Of a DNA stretch of 32,993 nucleotides, positions 8,850 to 18,400 are shown in pieces. Location of the stretch: NCBI GenBank assembly GCA_013204025.1, contig JABMOW010000106.1:1-32993 (forward strand), read 5' to 3'. The position numbers and the translations under genes are program-made. How positions within the stretch are numbered: position 1 is the stretch's first letter; each line of letters opens with the position of its first letter. The notes under the pieces are model-generated. The model saw nothing but the letters and a program-made list of their open reading frames with translations, was not told the DNA's origin and made no database searches. This stretch comes from Fidelibacterota bacterium. GTDB taxonomy: Bacteria > Fidelibacterota > Marinisomatia > SCGC-AAA003-L08 > JACNLC01.

Positions 8850-9118
8850 AGAAAAATGATGTACCAACGGGAACTCCCAATCTCTGTCAAGGGAAAAAGC
8901 ATAAATCTCCCCTGAAAGCTCCTGTCCTGACTGAAACGTTGGGAGGAGACACAGAGGGGTTTCTGATTTTAAATAATAGAATTTTTAACGGAGGGCTATC
9001 TTGCTTTAGATCAGCCTTTGTGTAAACTGTGAAATTCGTGGTTATTTACTCAGAATTTATTCACCTCACCTATTTCTCACTTTTGTTGAACAAGTGTAAA
9101 TTTCGCTCCATGTGGCAG
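8850..9118. other. Intergenic region with palindromic-repeat relative; no gene seen
   Basis: Apart from a degenerate CTCCC/GGGAG element at about 8903-8964, this holds AT-rich DNA and an isolated CGGAGGG at about 8989-8995 that is not placed before any usable start (the TTG at 9001 meets a stop two codons later). A very weak promoter-like pair is TTGCTT at 9001 and TAAACT at 9023 (16-base gap). The GTG-initiated extension of the protease frame (from 9029) lies here and looks non-coding. Confidence 0.45.
8903..8964. repeat. CTCCC/GGGAG intergenic repeat, copy B (degenerate)
   Basis: AAATCTCCCC at the left and GGGAGGAGACACAGAGGGG at the right echo copy A (15-50), which has TCTCCC, GGGAGA and AGAGGGGTT in the same order. 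The interval between the arms is longer and the pairing imperfect. It sits just after a terminator, as dispersed intergenic elements often do. Confidence 0.4.
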
Positions 9119-11776
9119 ATGAAAAACATTTTTATTATCTTTTTTGCTTTGGGGCTGTTATTCCCGGCTACTTCGAAAGAATGTGGAACAGATGACCTGC
9201 TTACCCCTGAAGATTACCTGCAACATCTTGATGATTATCCCGGTACTCCCCTGAATATCCGGATTCCTCTCTGGGTCCCCGTAATTTTCCACGTGGTTCG
9301 CATGGACAATGGATCTGGTGGATTGTCTCAGAATCGACTGGATACGGGAATTGACGATCTGAACGCGGCAGCAGGGGATTCCAATATTCGATATTATCAA
9401 TTGGGTGAAACCGATTACATTGATGATTCCAATTTTTATACTGGCATTGATACCTACGACGAAATTGATTCTCTCCGAACGATTAACAATGTACCTAATA
9501 CTCTGAATATTTACAGCACTGCAAATTTGAATAATGGGAATTATGACCTCTGCGGGATATCCACATTCTCATGGTACGAATCACAGGGGATCGTCATGGC
9601 AAACACGTGTTTTGCCACATCGGACAACCACACGACTCTTCCTCATGAGGTCGGACATTATTTTGACTTATTTCATACACACCAGGGATCCAGTGACAAT
9701 GATGGCGATGGTATAATTAATGGTGCGAATGCCGAATTTGTGGATGGTACAGAATGCGATACTCGGGGAGATGGTCTGTGTGATACGCCTGCAGATCCCA
9801 CTTTATCCAATCTCGTTTCAGGCAATTGTAATTATTTTGGCAGCTATTTGGATGGCCACCTTGAACCCTATGACCCTGACACTCACAATCTCATGTCGTA
9901 TTCCGTAAAACACTGCAGGGATGTGGTATCCTCTGAACAGCTTGATAAAATGGTGTACACTTATCTCACGTACCGGCCGGAATTGAATGTTCCACCTCTG
10001 GTGCCCAATATTACAATGTCTCAATTTTCGATTCAGGAAACAGAGGGTGATGGAGACGGTATGATCAATCCGGGAGAAACTGCTGAATTATGGGTATCTC
10101 TTGAGAACCATCCTGACTGGCCTGATGCTACCAGCGTTGAGGTATTCCTGACCTCCCAGCATGAAGAAATTACCCTGACTGATGACTATTTTAGTACTCC
10201 GATACTTGGTGCTGGAGAAACTGTAGATAATTCATCTTTTCCATTTGTGTTCTTCTTTGATTCAACCGCCCCTCTGGGAACCTATCAGTTAGAATTGATC
10301 ATCGTTGCTGAGGGGACAGATGAAACAATGTATAGCAGAACTTTCCTGTTGTCGGCAGATGTCTCTCTGTTCCAATATGGCTGGCCAATATTTACGGCAG
10401 TAGATACCATCAATCAGGTGCAGGGTTCTCCCTTGGTTCTTGACACCAACTCAGATGGCGTATCCGAGATATATTTTGCAGATTATAACGGCACGGTATT
10501 TTTTGCAGATCCGTCAGGTAATGGCGTGGAAAATGATCTGTTTCCATTCCATGCCGGAAATTCAATTTGGGGTGACCTTGCAGCTGCGGATATTGATAAT
10601 GATGATCAGATTGAGATTGTTGTCGCATCGAAAGATAAGCATCTGTACATCCTTGACGTTACCGATCAGGCCGTCCAGCTTGACTACAATGCAAATCAAT
10701 TTCTTATTAGCGCCCCTGCGTTGGGTAATGCGGACGAGGATTCTGATCTTGAAATATTTTTCGGTGGATTTAGTTCAACAGGGAAACTGTTTGGGATCAA
10801 TCCTGACGGAACAGATGTCCCGGGTTTTCCTGTGCAGATCAATGAAAAGATCCGCGGGGGAATCGCTTTGGGAGATCTGAATGGAAATGGGAAAACAGAC
10901 ATTGTTTTTGGAACAGAAGGATATAATATCTGGCTCATATTTGACGATGGAACTGTTGCACCGGGATTTCCATATCCTACTTCCGGTAAAGTCAGAACCG
11001 CTCCTGCGATTCTGTCCACAAATGATTCGTATCTAATCCTTGTTGGAGACGACGCAGGTAATCTGTATGCGTTGGATCCACAGGGAGAACTTCAATTTAT
11101 GTATCCTGTGGGAGCAGGTATTACTTCCGGTATGGGATTCATTGATCAGGAATGGGGGGCAGGTATATTTTTTGGAACTGATGCAGGAGAGATACACGGC
11201 ATCAATTCGCAGGGAATACCATTATCCGGTTGGCCCGTCGAAACGGGTGGTATAATAAACTCCACACCGGTTTTTTCAGATTTGGACAATGATGGAATGA
11301 CCGAAGTGATCAGTGGAAATTCTACCGGTGACATTACCGCTTTCGATTTACAGGGAGTCCCATATCTTTATTTTCCGGTTCAAAACGAATTCCAGATTTT
11401 GAGCTCTTGCACGATTACCGATCTGGACCAGGATGGAGATGTGGAAATTGTTGTGGGAACCACACATTCAGTTATCGCTGTGGATGTGAAAACACCGGGC
11501 ATCTTCACCGGATACTGGAACACGTTCCAGGGAAATTCACTGCGGAACGGTTTATTTGAATCTATCGGATCAGGTGGTTGCGATACACCCCTGTTGGGAG
11601 ATTTAAATTGCGATGGATTCTCAAATGTTTTAGATGTGGTTCGACTCGTGCAGATCATTGTGAATCCTGATGGACAACCTGCTACAGAATTTGAATCCTG
11701 GGCAGGCGATATGAACAACGATGAGATTAATGATATTCTGGATGTTGTTATTCTTGTAAATTTAATTATTAATTAA
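9119..11776 (+). CDS. Secreted pappalysin-like (M43) metalloprotease with beta-propeller and C-terminal dockerin
   Basis: From the chosen ATG the product has 885 residues. The frame is open back to a GTG at 9029, but MKNIFIIFFALGLLFPA at 9119 is a typical signal peptide and the upstream 30 residues are not. The zinc site HEVGHYFDLFH (176-186) and the Met-turn NLMSYS (257-262) define a metzincin of the M43 type; the usual glycine of HExxHxxGxxH is aspartate here. A beta domain (about 315-420, containing DGDGMINPGETAELWV) follows, then a repeat-rich propeller of FG-GAP/VCBS type (about 430-815), then a dockerin with loops DLNCDGFSNVLD and DMNNDEINDILD. It should hydrolyse extracellular peptides or proteins. 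It has no sorting domain, so retention may depend on a cohesin. The next gene, 11 bases downstream, encodes a cohesin-like protein. Confidence 0.85.
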   Translation: MKNIFIIFFALGLLFPATSKECGTDDLLTPEDYLQHLDDYPGTPLNIRIPLWVPVIFHVVRMDNGSGGLSQNRLDTGIDDLNAAAGDSNIRYYQLGETDYIDDSNFYTGIDTYDEIDSLRTINNVPNTLNIYSTANLNNGNYDLCGISTFSWYESQGIVMANTCFATSDNHTTLPHEVGHYFDLFHTHQGSSDNDGDGIINGANAEFVDGTECDTRGDGLCDTPADPTLSNLVSGNCNYFGSYLDGHLEPYDPDTHNLMSYSVKHCRDVVSSEQLDKMVYTYLTYRPELNVPPLVPNITMSQFSIQETEGDGDGMINPGETAELWVSLENHPDWPDATSVEVFLTSQHEEITLTDDYFSTPILGAGETVDNSSFPFVFFFDSTAPLGTYQLELIIVAEGTDETMYSRTFLLSADVSLFQYGWPIFTAVDTINQVQGSPLVLDTNSDGVSEIYFADYNGTVFFADPSGNGVENDLFPFHAGNSIWGDLAAADIDNDDQIEIVVASKDKHLYILDVTDQAVQLDYNANQFLISAPALGNADEDSDLEIFFGGFSSTGKLFGINPDGTDVPGFPVQINEKIRGGIALGDLNGNGKTDIVFGTEGYNIWLIFDDGTVAPGFPYPTSGKVRTAPAILSTNDSYLILVGDDAGNLYALDPQGELQFMYPVGAGITSGMGFIDQEWGAGIFFGTDAGEIHGINSQGIPLSGWPVETGGIINSTPVFSDLDNDGMTEVISGNSTGDITAFDLQGVPYLYFPVQNEFQILSSCTITDLDQDGDVEIVVGTTHSVIAVDVKTPGIFTGYWNTFQGNSLRNGLFESIGSGGCDTPLLGDLNCDGFSNVLDVVRLVQIIVNPDGQPATEFESWAGDMNNDEINDILDVVILVNLIIN
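11590..11773 (+). other. Type I dockerin-like module at the end of the protease
   Basis: Two loop-helix units, DLNCDGFSNVLD with VVRLVQII and DMNNDEINDILD with VVILVNLII, form the last 60 or so residues. The second loop is slightly degenerate (D-x-N-x-D-E). The protein ends immediately after the second helix. Confidence 0.8.
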
Positions 11777-11787
11777 AGGGAACAATC

Positions 11788-12309
11788 ATGAAAAAATACT
11801 GGACAATCTTTTTACCAATTTTCTTATTCACTGCCGTCCTCATGGCACAAAACGAGACACTGGTTCCCAAGCAAGAAGTAGTTCAGAAAGTCCCTAAAAC
11901 TGCAACATCCGTAGAGCTTGGGATAGAATCCATAACAAAAAATAAGGATGGTTCTTATCAATTGGCAATGTATATGCTGAACGCAGAGCCGGTAGCTGGA
12001 TATCAAATGGATTTTCTACCCGAAGGAATAATGCAGCCCATTACGATGCGTGGGGGCATCAGCGGAGAATTAGGGTATATGATGCAAGCCAGCGAAAATG
12101 GTAAAGTTCTCGGGTTTTCTATGCAGGGAACTGCGATCCCTATTGCATCTTCTGATAAATTACCCAATAACATATTATATTATCTTGATGTAACTTTCGA
12201 TGGAAAGCCCGGACAGGAGCTGACAATTTCTTTCGATTCTGTCGTTGCCGGCAACAAAGGCACAAAACTTGAATCTGTCAATATCCCCTTCAAATTCACC
12301 CTTCAATAA
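11788..12309 (+). CDS. Small secreted single-cohesin-like protein
   Basis: This 173-residue product has a signal peptide (1-20, ending VLMA before QNE) and then one beta-sandwich domain. The stretch AGYQMDFLP, a GYMMQ turn, KVLGFSMQGTAIP and the NILYYLDVTF strand match, in order, the cohesin-like modules of the 3869-residue protein downstream (GGFQFNL, GFMISTN, LVLGFSLTG, IP). There is no lipobox and no sorting tail, so it is probably soluble in the periplasm or exported. AAAGGG at 11775-11780 overlaps the stop of the protease gene and is 7 bases from the ATG, so the two are probably translated from one mRNA. It could be a free cohesin partner or a chaperone-like cap for the protease's dockerin; that role is inference. 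Confidence 0.75.
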   Translation: MKKYWTIFLPIFLFTAVLMAQNETLVPKQEVVQKVPKTATSVELGIESITKNKDGSYQLAMYMLNAEPVAGYQMDFLPEGIMQPITMRGGISGELGYMMQASENGKVLGFSMQGTAIPIASSDKLPNNILYYLDVTFDGKPGQELTISFDSVVAGNKGTKLESVNIPFKFTLQ

Positions 12310-12491
12310 AACCCTTGTAACAATTTATTACATCAGGTTTAATTGGTGGATTTGTTCACAATCTATTCATAGATTCCGAATCGAACTTGGGAGATGATTT
12401 TACAACTTTATCATATAAAAATTTTGGTCAGGAGTGCTAAATAATTAACTTCTCCAGAAAATTCCAACTAACAATAATAAGGAGTAACGAA
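12310..12491. other. Leader of the 3869-residue gene
   Basis: A 16-base inverted repeat, AATCTA-TTCA-TAGATT (12360-12375), and a TATAAA box at 12414-12419 without a convincing -35 partner are the only signals. AAGGAG at 12479-12484 is 7 bases from the ATG at 12492 (a second ATG follows directly at 12495). No T-run terminator separates it from the gene before, so read-through from the protease operon is possible. Confidence 0.4.
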
Positions 12492-15400
12492 ATGATGCGT
12501 TTTCTAAAATGGAGCGTAATTGGAGTATTTTTACTCGCAACGAGTCTTTGGGCAGCAGATGTGAATATTCACGTTTCAAACGCCGGGGACGATTTTGTTG
12601 AAATATACGTTGATAACACTACTAATATTGGTGGATTTCAATTTAACCTGACAGACACTCCAAATGCGTTTGATATTGACGGTGCTTCCGGAGGATCAGC
12701 ACAGGATGCAGGGTTTATGATCTCTACAAATACCGGGGGTCTGGTACTGGGTTTTAGCCTTACCGGTTCGTTTATACCTCCCGGAGGTGGCGTTCTGACT
12801 ACTGTCGCTATCAATAATCTGGTGGCTGACTATTCTCAGCTGACTTTGACCGGACTTATTTTTTCCGACCAATTAGGCAACGCATTAACAGTTGACTTTA
12901 ATCAGGGAAATGGAATGTTTGAATGGGGTGATGTACCTGTTATGGACATGGCCAATTTTACAATATCTCCCGGATTAGCCGAAGCAGGTACAACAAGTAC
13001 TGTTGAAGTCAGCTTTGAAAATACTATGGAGGCCGGTGGCTTTCAGTTTGTACTGGTAGATACACCTGACCTGATTTCCCTTGTGAGTGCTACAACCACT
13101 GCACGAACTAACGGGTTTATGCTATCAACTAATGATAATGGATTGGTGCTGGGATTTTCGTTAACTGGCGCTACAATTGCAGCCGGAGACGGTCCTATCG
13201 CCGTACTTACCTTCCAGGCAGGGAACGATGGTGGAGTTGCTGATATTGCATTCACCGAAATCGTGCTTTCAGATCCTTTAGGGAATCCAATCCTAGCCAC
13301 CAGCGAAGATGGCACATTTGAAGTAACCGGTGGTATCCTACCTGAACCTACCGTCACTATCCTTTCGCCAACTGACGGGTCAACCGTCGTTGGATCAGAT
13401 ATCAATGTTGAAGTTTCTGCCGAAAATCTAGTGGATGGCGATCATTATCACGCCTATCTGGATGGCAATTCGATGGGTATGTTCTACTCTGAAACATTCA
13501 CACTTTCTGGTGTTGCATTTGGTGCCCATGATCTTTCAGTGGTTATTGCAGATATAAACCATGTGGAATATGAAAATGCCGGCGCTACTGATATGGTATC
13601 CTTTACAAACCAGGATGTACCCCCTGTTGATATCACCACTTTGTACATGGCTATCGATTCCGTGGACGCTTTCGATGAAGTAACCGTTCCTCTATCCATG
13701 ACCAACCTTTCTACAATTGCTGGCTTTCAGTTACAACTGGTTGATTTCCCCAATTATCTTGAAATCACTGGAGTCGATGTTACTGACCGAACTTCTGAGT
13801 TCATGGTAACCTTCAATGAACAAGGTGATGGAACTGTAATTGTTGTCGGTTTTGATCTTTCTGCTGTGGGTGTTGTACCCGGTGCAGGTCCAATTTTAGA
13901 CATTACTTATCACTCTACCAATCAGTACGAAAATGACATTACCACTTCAATCAATTTATCAAGTAGTATTTTGTCTGATATTGCAGGCCAACAGGTTGAA
14001 TTCGAAGCAGAAAGCGGAAACATCCATGTAATTGGTGAAGTACCCCCAGAATTGTTTGCACCTGAAAATTTGATTGCTGTTGCTGGATTCCAGATGGCTA
14101 ACTTATCGTGGACGCATCCACAAGACTGGACTGTGGTCGGCTATTATATTATGAGAGACGGCGTAAATGTGGGTGAAGCCTCTATGACCAATTTTGCTGA
14201 TACAGGTCTTGAAACTCAAGTAGAATATTGCTACACAGTTCTCGCCTATAACGACTTTGTACAGTCCGGTCCATCTAACGAAGTATGCATAACCACAATT
14301 GATATTAACCCTGAATGGGAAGCGCCTGTCAATCTGATCGCTGAAGAAAACGGTCTTGAAATCACACTGACATGGGAAACTCCACCTTCACAAATTGGGA
14401 TTGGTGATGATTGCGAGGGATGCGATAGTGGTGATTGTATGTTTGACTGTATTATGCAGTGCGTAGATGCATCGACCGTTTATGCCTGGTTAGGTGATGG
14501 TCTATGCGATGACGGTTCATGGGGAATTTACCTGAACTGTGAGTATTTTGATTGGGATTACGGCGATTGCCCTCCAGAAGATCCCGGTAACCAGAATCCT
14601 GGTGACAAAGAATTTTATGTAGTAGATGCACCTTCATATCGTCTCGAACTAGAAGGATACGAAGTGTACCGCAACAACCAACTTTTGATTTATACTGAAG
14701 ACCTCACATACGTTGACACCGATGGTCTCTGGTATCTGGAAACATATTGTTATAATGTGACCGCCGTTTATGATGATGGCATTTCCAGTTTCTCGAACAC
14801 TTCATGCGCCATTCCGCAGTTGGGTCAGCCATCCATGTTATCAGGCATGGGCACCGGCGACTTCATTACACTTGAGTGGAATGCACACCCCGACAATGCT
14901 CAGGACGGATTTAATATCTATCGAGATGGAGAATTACATGATTCTGCTGTCGGCACCACTTACGAGGACCATGGCACTGTGCATGATGTTGAATATTGTT
15001 ATACAGTCACGGCATTTTATGATGGTATCGGTGAATCTCCTGCAACCAACGAAGTTTGCACGATGTGGAGTTTGTATCCACCATCACAAATTACAGCTAT
15101 GGAAGGGGACGGCTACGTTGACCTGACTTGGGAAGAACCTCAAGGTGGTGAAGAAGTCGTATTGAGTTATGATAGTGGTCTTTTAGCTAACGCTTTCTAT
15201 TTCTATGACACATATGAATCAGGGTATGCTCATGGAACAAAATTCAATGTAGGAACAGAATTTGATGTTCTATCTGCTTCAATATATATTTTATCAGAAG
15301 GCGACCAGTACTGGCCATGGCCAAATTCATCACATGGCCCTGTAAGAGTCATGATTTTTGATGACATCGATGGTATGCCCGGCAACCTTCTATATGACGA

Positions 15401-18400
15401 AGAAGCCACATCAGACGAAACAGGATTTGCTACTGTCTATCCGAATGTTACAGGCTTATCAGGCGCATTTTATGTAATCACGAGTCATACGGAAAACTGG
15501 TCAACCGGTGGAGATGCTGAAGGCTATGGTGTTGATGATGGTGTAAATTTCCCAGATAATATGGCGACTTACCAGGCAGGTGTCTGGACCGTAGGTGGTG
15601 ATGTACTTGGGTATGGTGGTGACTATATGATGTCTTCACTTATCCTTGCTTACGGGACAGTAATTCCGCTATCCTCAAATGATGGTGAAGCACCTAATTA
15701 TCCTGCACCGGATATGACAACTGTCAATTCTGTTCATAATGGGGAACTCAGTTTGATTGATCAAACGCTTGCAATTCCTCCATCATCTTATGTGAATACA
15801 AATTCAAGAACATTGGAATCATTCAATATTTATCGCGATGGCGACCCAACCCCTATTGCTAACGTACCTGCGGATACTTATTCTTATCGGGATGAACCTC
15901 TTGCAAATATGATTGAATACTGCTACACATTAGTGGGTGTTTATACAGAAGGTCTTTCTGATCCTTCTGATCCCGTATGTGCAACACCCGTTCCGGGTTA
16001 TCAACCTCAGAATCTGACTGCATCTGATATGGGTAATGGATCCTTTGATCTTGTATGGGAAGAACCTGTTCCATTCCTGAATCCGGTTCTGGATTATCAA
16101 ATATATCGGGATGGCGAATGGGTCGGATCATCAGCTACTTTATCTTATACCGATGAGGGATTACCCGCTGGTGTGATTTTCTGTTACACCGTAACTGCAC
16201 AGTATGCGAGCGGTGAGTCATTCCCATCAAACGAAGATTGTTCTGTTTATGTACTGAATCCACCAGTAGGTGTTGAAGCTCAGGGAATGAACGATGAACA
16301 TGCAATTCTGGTCACTTGGTATGATCCTTTGGACGCATATAGTCTGGACCTTGAAATTTTCACAGATAACTATGCTGGTGAAGTATCATGGTCATTGACG
16401 GATGCAAGTGGTACCGTGGTTGGTAGTATTACATCCGGTACACTCACAGATCCAGACATGCTATACACCTGGAATTTTGTGATCACTCCGGGCACTTATA
16501 CGTTTACCATCAATGATACATTTGGTGACGGAATTTGCTGTGCTTATGGCGATGGTTATTACAATTTGCTGTTGAATGGTACTCTTCTTGCTACAGGCGG
16601 CGATTATGGTACTGGTGAAAGTGTTACCTTTGATACAGATAATTTCTTAGTAGATGTATTTCAAACTCATTATGAAGAAGCAGTTCCGTTTGAAAAGGGA
16701 ACCAATATCACAGAAGCTGACTTGGCTGGATTAACTATCAGTGAACCAGAGTTGGTGAGTAGCCGAACGATAACACGAATCGATAGAACAGAGGGTTACA
16801 ATATTTACCGTGATGGTGGTGTTGATCCTGTTGGTACAGTTGGCGGCGAAGTTTTCGAATATATGGATTATGAAACTACCAATGACGTGGTTTACTGTTA
16901 CATAGTCCGTGCAATATACGCTGATGGTGAATCTATCCCGTCAAATGAAGCATGTGCACAATGGATATTACCTCCTCCAAGCGGCTTGGTTGCCGTAGGT
17001 ACCGAAGGAAATATTGAACTCACATGGGACGCTGCTGTTTCTAACGATGTGCTTTATTATGAAATTACCCGAGATGGTAGTTTCTTAAGTACGACAACAG
17101 AAACAATATATTCGGACAATGAATCAGAACATGACATTTTGTATTGCTATGTCGTGTATGCTGTATATGATCTTGGTACATCAGCGGGCACACAAGAACG
17201 TTGTGCCATGTGGATGATTTTACCTCCATCAGGGTTATCTGCCACAGCCGGTGCTGAAATGGTTCATCTGGAATGGGAAGAAGGCGTAAATGCACCATGC
17301 GCAGATGACATTATACCAGTTCTACCATTTAATGATACCGGCTCGATTGTTGGACTTACCGATGATTGGTTGGTTCAGGGTAGCCAGGGTGCTGACTTTG
17401 CCTATGGTCTGGTACTCAATTCAGCCACACTTATTACCGTTGATCTGTGCAGTGAATTGACAGACTATGATGCAAAACTGGAAATTTTCACAGCCGATGA
17501 TGAGTGCATTGCATCCACAACCGGATTTTATGATGATGATGGTCCGTCTTGTCCCGAAAGCCCATCTGTATATGGTCCAAGCCTGATTGAAAATGCATAT
17601 CTGGAAGCCGGCGCATATTATATCGTTGTTGACGGTTTTAGTGGTGCTGAAGGTAATTATGAGATCAATGTATGGGAATCCGCTGGATTGGCATCATTAC
17701 CATCTGATCCTGCTGAAGCCATGGCATATGAATCTGAAAAGTCCGGTATCCAATATTCTATTGATAACTGGAACATAGCTGAATTTGGTTCAGGCTCATC
17801 TAATCTTCAGCGACCATTAGTCGGATATAACATATACCGTTATGGCGTAATGATTGGTTCTGTTGACGCAGGAATATTTGAATACGACGATCTGGGTCTT
17901 GACAATCTTACGGAGTACTGCTATACTGTAAGAGCTGATTATGATGAAGGTGAATCTCCTGATTCAAATGAAGCATGTGCAACACCTATACCGGGTAATC
18001 CTCCAACGGGGTTAACTGCTCGCGGTGAAAATGATTACATCCTGCTGGATTGGGATGAGCCCATGGATACTGCCGGTGATGTGAACTTCTACACGATTTA
18101 TAGAGATGGTTCTTTTTTAACAACCACTACTGATATTACGCATCAAGACGCAACTACTGATCATGATGTTGAATATTGTTATACGGTTACAGCAGATTAT
18201 CCAACCGGTGAATCATTCCCAACGAATGAATCCTGCTCAATGTGGCAGCTTTGTCCGCCATCATATCTGGATGCAGAAGCCGGTGACGGTTATGTAGATG
18301 TGACTTGGGAAGCGACATCCTGTGGGACTGAAGTTGCACTGAACTATGACGATGGTGTTCTTGCAAACGCATTCTATTTCTATGACACGTACGAAACTGG

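Noticed and set aside
9029-9118. GTG-initiated 30-residue extension of the protease
   Set aside because: The extension is not signal-peptide-like and would bury a good signal peptide that starts at 9119. No ribosome site stands before the GTG.
10440-10880. 146-codon open frame on the + strand inside the protease gene
   Set aside because: It is a shadow in another frame. The host frame shows clear propeller repeats, and the shadow protein has no coherent domain.
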